55,525 nucleotides of DNA from Lachnospiraceae bacterium (GTDB lineage Bacteria > Bacillota > Clostridia > Lachnospirales > Lachnospiraceae), in contig VSOC01000017.1 in NCBI GenBank assembly GCA_009774615.1, positions 1 to 55,525 on the forward strand, given 5' to 3'. Made by a program: the position numbers and the translations under genes. The notes under the pieces were generated by a model. The model made no database searches. It saw nothing but the letters and a program-made list of their open reading frames with translations, and was not told the origin of the DNA. This document shows positions 50,671 to 55,525 of this stretch, one piece after another; position 1 is the first letter of the stretch; each line of letters starts with the position of its first letter.

Positions 50671-51230
50671 GGATTATGGGCGCGGGGGGTGGATGCGGCG
50701 TTACCCATTTTGCTGTTTTGCTGGCGAATTATCTGGCCGCCGTAGAACTTGAAAGGATTGCTGTTATTGAATGGAATCCAAGGAATGATTTAGAAAAACT
50801 GGTGAATATCTATACCAGAGGAAAAAACAAAAACTGCCCGGTTTCCCTCCTGGATATTGACTATTTTTTCCACGGAGGACCAGAAGAATTTCACATCTGT
50901 ATGCAGCAGGGCTATCAAACGGTTTTGCTGGATTTGGGAAGGGCCGGGGAGGGAAGGGAAACCGAGTTTTTACAATGCCATAAACAGTGTTTTTTCTTTG
51001 CTTTAAATGAGTGGAAGCTGCAGGATGTGACGGCGCAGAAGAACCTTTGGAAGAAGGGAAAGGGACGATGGGATTTCTTTATGGTTTTTGGGAGCAGGGA
51101 AGCCAGACAGGAAATTTGCCGGCGGTATGGATTAAAGGTTGCACAGATTCCTTTTGCTCCGGATGCCTTTGCTATCAAGCGGGAAACCGCGGAATTTTTC
51201 GACCATTTCTGGAATCGGAAAGAAATCTGA
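50631..51230 (+). CDS. ParA/MinD-like P-loop-fold protein (TadZ-like)
   Basis: This 199-residue protein starts with TTG, with AAAGGAG nine bases upstream. The N-terminal strand and loop read KTVGIMGAGGGCGVTHFAVL, where a ParA would have GGxGKT; the lysine is missing. Next come RIAVIEWNPRNDLEKL and GYQTVLLDLGRAGEGRE, in place of the second and third strands of the fold. It resembles the C-terminal domain of the upstream kinase, which also carries a Thr-His pair after the loop. It could bind the kinase or the pilus TadZ; this is inference. It overlaps the kinase gene by 40 bases. Confidence 0.72.
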   Translation: MQNPEKNKPPKTVGIMGAGGGCGVTHFAVLLANYLAAVELERIAVIEWNPRNDLEKLVNIYTRGKNKNCPVSLLDIDYFFHGGPEEFHICMQQGYQTVLLDLGRAGEGRETEFLQCHKQCFFFALNEWKLQDVTAQKNLWKKGKGRWDFFMVFGSREARQEICRRYGLKVAQIPFAPDAFAIKRETAEFFDHFWNRKEI

Positions 51231-51289
51231 AAACGGCAGGAGAATGGGTTACAGTAAATGCTAATCAACGATAACGCAAGGAAGTTAAT

Positions 51290-51490
51290 ATGTCACGATA
51301 AAAACCTCCGCAGAGAATACAGTAAACCATCATGCGCCCACAAGCAGCCGCACCAGCACAAATGAACGTCTGCAGGGCGCACTTGGAATACCTGAATGGA
51401 ATCGCCTAATCGGCGATGGACGTTCATCGTAAGTACAAGACCTGCGTTTTGAAATTTCTTTGGAGAAAACTGCCAGTATTGGAGGAACGA
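51290..51490 (+). ncRNA. Candidate structured RNA / leader with pseudoknot
   Basis: The 261-base gap 51231-51491 is unlike the AT-rich gaps elsewhere here and can fold extensively. Helices seen: TGCGCCC (51333-51339) with GGGCGCA (51375-51381); ATGAACGTC (51362-51370) with GACGTTCAT (51419-51427), which starts inside the loop of the first and so makes a pseudoknot; ATCGCC (51401-51406) with GGCGAT (51412-51417); and an enclosing CGCAG (51309-51313) with CTGCG (51442-51446). CCTCC (51305-51309) could instead pair with the ribosome binding site GGAGG (51481-51485) of the next gene. Size and structure invite comparison with large ncRNA classes of Clostridia such as raiA. No family is confirmed. 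Confidence 0.55.
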
Positions 51491-51491
51491 T

Positions 51492-51842
51492 ATGGGAGAG
51501 GATAGACGAAGAAAACGAAATCGTAAAGAACAAAATGCATATGTAGAGCAGTTAAAAGCATATAAGAGCAAGGGGATTTCTATTTATATTGACGGCAGGG
51601 AAATGCCAAAAGAAAAAGACTGGTACAAAATCTTTGAAGTGCGGGAAGATGGGGCCGTGTACATGGCTGATTTTATTAATACGGAAAATGGTCAGCTGGC
51701 AGAGATTCATTTTGATTTGGTGTATTTAGACCTGGAGAGGAGGCAGGCGTGGGAAAATCGAAAGCGTCTGGATGAGATGGTTCGCAAAGCACAGTTAGAG
51801 CACTATAAGGCCCTGCTTCAGAAGTATCAGAAGAAAGAATAA
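51492..51842 (+). CDS. Unknown 116-residue charged protein
   Basis: I recognise no family. The protein starts MGEDRRRKRNRKEQNAYVEQ, is basic at the N terminus and has a central beta-rich part (SIYIDGREMPKEKDWYKIFE, VYMADFINTENGQLAEIHFD). It ends in a charged helix (MVRKAQLEHYKALLQKY). There is no signal peptide. GGAGG lies six bases before the ATG and could be masked by the upstream RNA fold. It follows the kinase and ParA-like genes on the same strand. Confidence 0.72.
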   Translation: MGEDRRRKRNRKEQNAYVEQLKAYKSKGISIYIDGREMPKEKDWYKIFEVREDGAVYMADFINTENGQLAEIHFDLVYLDLERRQAWENRKRLDEMVRKAQLEHYKALLQKYQKKE

Positions 51843-51975
51843 AAACCCTGGGGAATCATTACAAAATCTAAAGAAAGGAGCAGAATTTCCTTCAGCCTGT
51901 ATCATCGATACAAAATACTATACGAAATACGTTAAAAAAATTCAAAAAAAAGTAAACCCCAGAACAGGAAAAGTA

Positions 51976-51984
51976 TGATATAAT
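51976..51984 (+). promoter_or_regulatory. Extended -10 promoter of the GH18 gene
   Basis: TG-A-TATAAT is a perfect extended -10. The -35 region is poor. It lies 106 bases upstream of the start codon. Confidence 0.6.
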
Positions 51985-52089
51985 GCAAAAAGCAGATAGT
52001 GCAGTTTTGCAGTCTTTACCACAATCGGCAGATGACGCTTTTATTTGAACTGTGCGCAAACTGCAAAACACAACGGAGGATAAGAAAGC

Positions 52090-53760
52090 ATGAAAAAGGT
52101 AGTCCCATTACTCATCGCTGTAGGTCTGGTTCTTTTTTATATCATTGGCCGTTTAGGATACACCGCTTATGTAAAATACGCCCCATCGAAAGAACTTTCG
52201 GATTTGTCTGACTATTATCAGGTTTCAGGAGATGAAATCGCTGTTTATCTTGACGGGGAAAGCCAGGATGAGAAAGGTCTTTTGCGGCAGAATCAGCCTT
52301 ATCTTCCGCTTACCTGGGTAAATCAGAAACTGAATGAGCGATTTTACTGGGATGAACAGGAAAAGATTCTGGTCTACACCCTTCCGGAGAGCATTGTCTA
52401 TATGAATGCAGACAGCAGGGGAGATGACGGACTTCCTCTTTTTCTGGAAGATGCAGATGGTATCTATTTGTCGAAAGACTTAATCCTTACCTATACGGAT
52501 ATCCGTGTAACTTCGTTTTTAGAGGATGAAATTCATCGGCTGTTTATCAGTACACGCTGGGAACCGGAAACCTGGAATGTGCTCAAGAGAAAGGGTGCTG
52601 TCCGCGAAAAGGGAGGAATAAAAAGTCCGATTGTTGCTTTGCAGCAGGAGGGCGCAAAGGTAAGAGTACTGGATTCCATGGATTACTGGGCACGGGTTCA
52701 GACCGAGGACGGTCATATGGGTTATATCGAAAAACTGCGTCTGGGGGATGGTGAACCGCTTACCTTTATCAGTACCTTCCAGGCTCCGGTGTATAAGAAT
52801 ATTTCCCTGAATCAGAAAATCTGTCTGGCCTGGCATCAGGTGACCAGCCCGGAGGGGAATGCTTCGATTCAAAAAGTGCTGCGCAATACAAAAGGGATTA
52901 ATGTGATCTCTCCCACATGGTTTTCCATGGCAGACAACGAGGGAAATTATACTTCTCTGGCTGACCGTGCCTATGTGGATTATCTCCATGACCAGGGAAT
53001 CCAGGTGTGGGCGTTAATCGATAATTTCAGTTCAAATGTACAGTCGGAGGTTTTATTTTCCAGAACTTCTGTCCGCACGAAGCTGATTTCCAGTCTTATG
53101 CAGGATGTGCAAACCTATAATTTGGACGGATTGAATCTGGACTTTGAAAGCCTGAAAGAAAGCGCAGGGCCGCATTATATTCAGTTTATCCGGGAACTGT
53201 CGGTAGCCTGCCGTAAGAACCAGGTTATTTTATCCATAGATAATCATGTTCCTGCGCCCTATAATGCCTTTTACAACCGCAAAGAGCAGGGGAATGTAGC
53301 CGACTATATTATTATTATGGGCTATGACGAACACTATGCCGGTGGGGAAGCCGGTCCGGTAGCCTCTCTTCCCTATGTAAAGAATGGGATTAAAGATACC
53401 TTAAAAGAAGTTCCTAAAGAAAAAGTAATTAATGCTGTTCCCTTCTACACCAGGGTCTGGAAGACGAATAAAGAGGGAAACAGTTCGGATGCCCTGGGAA
53501 TTTCCGATGCAAAGGCATGGGTAAAGAGCAATCGGGTTGCACTGCAGTGGAAGGAAGATGTGGGAGCTTACTATGGAGAGGTTATCACCGAAGACGAGAG
53601 TAAAATTGTCTGGATGGAAGAAGAACGTTCTCTGGGACTTAAGATGGAACAGATAAAAAGTTATGACCTGGCAGGCGTTGCCTGCTGGAAGCTGGGTTTT
53701 GAACCCAAGGAAATCTGGGATGTTGTCAAAGCCTGGGAGGAAGTAAGCGAAGAAGAATAA
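52090..53760 (+). CDS. Membrane-anchored GH18 enzyme with SH3 and stalk-like domains
   Basis: This 556-residue exported protein has an N-terminal membrane anchor (VVPLLIAVGLVLFYIIG). Residues 35-150 resemble a copper-amine-oxidase-type stalk domain (QPYLPLTWVNQKLNERFYWD). Residues 170-225 form a bacterial SH3 domain (VRVLDSMDYWARVQTEDGHM). The GH18 barrel (about 235-550) has the catalytic motif NLDGLNLDFESL, with the proton-donor Glu, and ends in YDLAGVACWKLGFE. The motif has Asn where chitinases have the middle Asp of DxxDxDxE, as in spore cortex SleL/YaaH-type N-acetylglucosaminidases. It likely cuts peptidoglycan glycan strands. An amidase remnant follows. Confidence 0.9.
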   Translation: MKKVVPLLIAVGLVLFYIIGRLGYTAYVKYAPSKELSDLSDYYQVSGDEIAVYLDGESQDEKGLLRQNQPYLPLTWVNQKLNERFYWDEQEKILVYTLPESIVYMNADSRGDDGLPLFLEDADGIYLSKDLILTYTDIRVTSFLEDEIHRLFISTRWEPETWNVLKRKGAVREKGGIKSPIVALQQEGAKVRVLDSMDYWARVQTEDGHMGYIEKLRLGDGEPLTFISTFQAPVYKNISLNQKICLAWHQVTSPEGNASIQKVLRNTKGINVISPTWFSMADNEGNYTSLADRAYVDYLHDQGIQVWALIDNFSSNVQSEVLFSRTSVRTKLISSLMQDVQTYNLDGLNLDFESLKESAGPHYIQFIRELSVACRKNQVILSIDNHVPAPYNAFYNRKEQGNVADYIIIMGYDEHYAGGEAGPVASLPYVKNGIKDTLKEVPKEKVINAVPFYTRVWKTNKEGNSSDALGISDAKAWVKSNRVALQWKEDVGAYYGEVITEDESKIVWMEEERSLGLKMEQIKSYDLAGVACWKLGFEPKEIWDVVKAWEEVSEEE

Positions 53761-53837
53761 AGGAAAATTTGCGAAGAAAAAAGAATAGCAGCAGGGCAGG
53801 CATCATACGATAAAGGGAGGAATCTGGGTGGTGAAAC

Positions 53838-54077
53838 ATGAAAGATTTTTTCTGGCAGAGTATATTGGGGCTTGTCCTGCTCTTTATTGTAGCCGTCATT
53901 GCATTAAATCCTGCAAATTTGACGCTGGGAACCGGAAGCTTCCTGGAAAAAGCAGTAAGCCTGTCCGGAGCGGGATGGTTTTTTAAGGGAGAAGAAAAAG
54001 AGGTGAAAAACGGAGGAAATCTTCCGGTTGTGGTGCTGGATGCGGGTCATGGAGGGGTTTATAACAGGCTGAAATAA
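53838..54077 (+). pseudogene. Truncated N-acetylmuramoyl-L-alanine amidase (amidase_3 start only)
   Basis: The 79-codon frame has an N-terminal membrane anchor (ILGLVLLFIVAVIAL) and reaches the first amidase_3 strand with the zinc-binding His in LPVVVLDAGHGG. It then diverges into VYNRLK and a stop. A working amidase_3 needs about 170 further residues with a second His/Glu set, so this copy is cut off at 54055 or so. The break is about 50 bases before a 26-nt palindrome and about 1.3 kb before a recombinase gene, suggesting disruption by insertion. Confidence 0.75.
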
Positions 54078-54105
54078 TCGGAGGGCATGGAATCAGCGAA
54101 TGCCT

Positions 54106-54131
54106 GTTGCTGTGAACGTGTGAACAGTAAC
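54106..54131. repeat. 26-nt imperfect palindrome, copy 2
   Basis: It starts GTTGCTGTGAACG and ends TGTGAACAGTAAC, identical to the copy at 21726-21751 in 24 of 26 positions. It lies just after the break in the amidase gene. Confidence 0.75.
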
Positions 54132-54170
54132 TGGCATTGAAATGCGGGAATATATTGAGGCAAAAGTTTG

Positions 54171-54199
54171 TTGCAATAGATTTTGAACTGGTGTATAAT
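54171..54199 (+). promoter_or_regulatory. Promoter of the stalk-domain gene
   Basis: TTGCAA (54171-54176), a 17-base spacer and a perfect TATAAT (54194-54199) lie about 110 bases before the ATG at 54310. Confidence 0.75.
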
Positions 54200-54309
54200 G
54201 GAAACACAGTTGTTTCACTGAGAAAGCTTGTGGGACTGGGAAAGGCAAAACCGCATCCAAAGACAAGCATGATTAAGATTATGGCTATTAAGTAGCAGAA
54301 AGGATTATT

Positions 54310-55071
54310 ATGAAAATGAAAAAGTAAATGTTCACCTCCGCACTTGCGTTAGCTGTTATGTGCGGCGTTACAATCGGAGCCAGCGCATCTGGTACACTTC
54401 AGGAAATCAAAGCGTATTTAACCCCCCAAGTTACCGTCAAGTACAATAACACCGTGCAGACTTTGACTGATGCAGGCGGGAATGTTGCTTATCCCATCAT
54501 GTACAACGGCACGACCTATATCCCGATTAACGCCGTTTCCAATATATTAGGTGTTGGGGTGAACTGGGACGAGTATACACAGTCCTTTTTGCTGGGCGAA
54601 GGAAGCACGAATACTACATACGCCGGTGCTGATTTGCTTGAAACATTCCAGCCCTATTCCTTCACAAATGTGGCAAGGCAGTCTTGGAATACAGATATCA
54701 CCCGGTATTACCAGCAGGTTCAGAAGTCAGCGGGGAAAACCGAAACGATTGGCGGAGTAACGGCAGATCACTGGGTGCTGATGCATACGGGAAAGCATTG
54801 CACCACACCAATGGTTTCCGGATATTATAATATCGGCGCAAGCTACAATGCATTGACGTTCAAGGCATATTCTAACTATGATGCTGCCATTTGTGTTTAC
54901 GGGGATAATGAAAATTTGCTTGCTCAATTTACTATAGAAGCTAATCAGGTTCCTCAAACCTGCATTGTTAATGTACAGGGAGTTACACAGCTGCATATCC
55001 AGATGTCCACAAATCCTGAAGGGAAGGTTGTTGAGGTTTCAACCTACTTATTTGATGCTAATTTAACATGA
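54310..55071 (+). pseudogene. Exported stalk-domain protein with a stop codon in the signal peptide
   Basis: The expected start is ATG at 54310, five bases after GAAAGGA. The sixth codon is TAA (54325-54327), followed at once by ATG (54328) in the same frame. The rest reads as a signal peptide (MFTSALALAVMCGVTIGASA), then a copper-amine-oxidase-type stalk domain (QVTVKYNNTVQTLTDAGG, YIPINAVSNILGVGVNW), then an unassigned beta-rich domain to residue 247. Restart at 54328 would make a protein lacking the basic N-region of its signal peptide. It may be a mutated gene or a weakly translated one. A promoter and a terminator remain intact. Confidence 0.65.
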
Positions 55072-55080
55072 TTTCTTTGA

Positions 55081-55110
55081 AGCCATTGGCAGCGTGCCGG
55101 TGGCTTTTTT
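55081..55110 (+). terminator. Terminator of the stalk-domain gene
   Basis: Eleven pairs with two G-T (55081-55091 with 55095-55105) close a three-base loop followed by six T residues. Confidence 0.85.
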
Positions 55111-55204
55111 CGATCTATTTGGGAATTGCGTTCTGTTTCAGGATGATATGCATATTCTGAGAATCCTGGGAATACGTTGTTAAAAACGCAGCAAACGGAT
55201 CAGT

Positions 55205-55375
55205 ATGAATAATCAGGTTAAGGTTGGAAAACAAGGGACGGCGGGGCGGATAATTATCCGCAGTTACCAATCCAGATTTTCCTGTATGGAAGCGGTTGAA
55301 CGGCTGATAGAGATTCATAATGCTGCCGGGGAGGAATCCGATGGAAAAGAAAAAAGCCAGATTCCGTCTGCATAA
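55205..55375 (+). CDS. Small 56-residue protein preceding the serine recombinase
   Basis: A 56-codon frame encodes a basic N terminus (MNNQVKVGKQGTAGRIIIRS) and a helical part (FSCMEAVERLIEIHNAAGEE). It overlaps the recombinase gene by 35 bases. Small frames of this type often precede large serine recombinases on integrative elements of Clostridia, by my general recollection. The ribosome binding site is weak (GGAT), so translation is uncertain. Confidence 0.5.
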   Translation: MNNQVKVGKQGTAGRIIIRSYQSRFSCMEAVERLIEIHNAAGEESDGKEKSQIPSA

Positions 55376-55525
55376 TTCCCGGTATGGTGATAAATGGAGC
55401 GTGGGGATTTATGTCAGGCTGTCCGATGAAGACCGGGATAAGAAAAAGAAAACAGATTTAAGCCAGAGTATTCAAAATCAGACAGATTATTGCAGAGCCT
55501 ATATTGACTTCCTGAATGGTCAGAC
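55341..55525 (+). CDS. Large serine recombinase, 5' part (runs off the window)
   Basis: The frame continues past the window end; 61 codons are visible. The resolvase/invertase N-terminal catalytic domain is clear: WSVGIYVRLSDEDRD with the nucleophile Ser in VRLSDED, then SQSIQNQTDYCRAYI. GGAGG lies six to seven bases before the ATG. Such enzymes integrate and excise conjugative or mobilisable elements. It points away from the broken amidase gene, so the element would extend to the right of the window. Confidence 0.9.
   Translation, partial: MEKKKARFRLHNSRYGDKWSVGIYVRLSDEDRDKKKKTDLSQSIQNQTDYCRAYIDFLNGQ

Noticed and set aside
51293..51571. Minus-strand open frame of 92 codons
   Set aside because: It lies across the structured RNA and the start of the 51492 gene, has no ribosome binding site and a Cys/Phe/Leu-rich, unlikely composition.

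Overview
The window looks like the chromosome of a gut-type Lachnospiraceae (Clostridia, Firmicutes). Pointers are MecA, a V-type ATPase operon, a Tad pilus locus with a DUF5702-type protein and an Flp1-like pilin, strong AGGAGG ribosome binding sites with many GTG and TTG starts, and a tRNA gene without encoded CCA. The genus cannot be fixed from the sequence alone.

Layout. 68-4251 (minus strand): an envelope operon in the order DUF1461 membrane protein, D-Ala-D-Ala carboxypeptidase, short KdpD-like kinase, KdpE-like regulator. 4438-12991 (minus): a nine-gene V-type ATPase operon, G/H-C-I-K-F-E-A-B-D. 13239-14102: a membrane protein with DUF4145-like and SH3 parts. 14357-15824: trmB, a 47-residue protein, thioredoxin and tRNA-Lys. 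15927-21568: a 143-residue protein followed by a 1724-residue DUF4132 protein. 21881-26873: a two-component system and an NlpC/P60 hydrolase with a long, foldable leader. 27094-31113 (minus): branching enzyme, a second GH13 enzyme, a DUF2508 protein and an ArsR regulator. 31334-42249: the Tad/Flp pilus locus (TadV, TadZ, TadA, TadB, TadC, Flp pilin, pseudopilins, a second A24 peptidase and an FHA protein). 42350-49002: rhomboid, HIT protein, sigma factor, MurG, a MerR-like coiled-coil protein, a class I amidotransferase, ferredoxin, a DUF1858 protein and MecA. 49232-53760: a Hanks-type kinase fused to a ParA-like domain, a second ParA-like protein, a candidate structured RNA, an unknown 116-residue protein and a GH18 enzyme. 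53838-55525: a broken amidase, a stalk-domain gene with an early stop codon, and the start of a large serine recombinase. This right end is probably the edge of an integrated element.

How the parts connect. Cell envelope is the recurring theme: PBP5-type carboxypeptidase, MurG, NlpC/P60, GH18, an amidase remnant and two two-component systems. The FHA protein at the end of the Tad locus and the soluble kinase 7 kb away, which carries its own TadZ/ParA-like domain, suggest that pilus assembly may be controlled by phosphorylation.

The most promising undescribed items are the folded RNA at about 51290-51490, the switch-like leader before the NlpC/P60 gene, the kinase/ParA-like/FHA link to the Tad locus, and the DUF4132 gene pair. 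Smaller oddities include tandem repeats running across two stop codons, a recurring 26-nt palindrome, and a kinase gene whose frame appears to miss one base just after its start codon.
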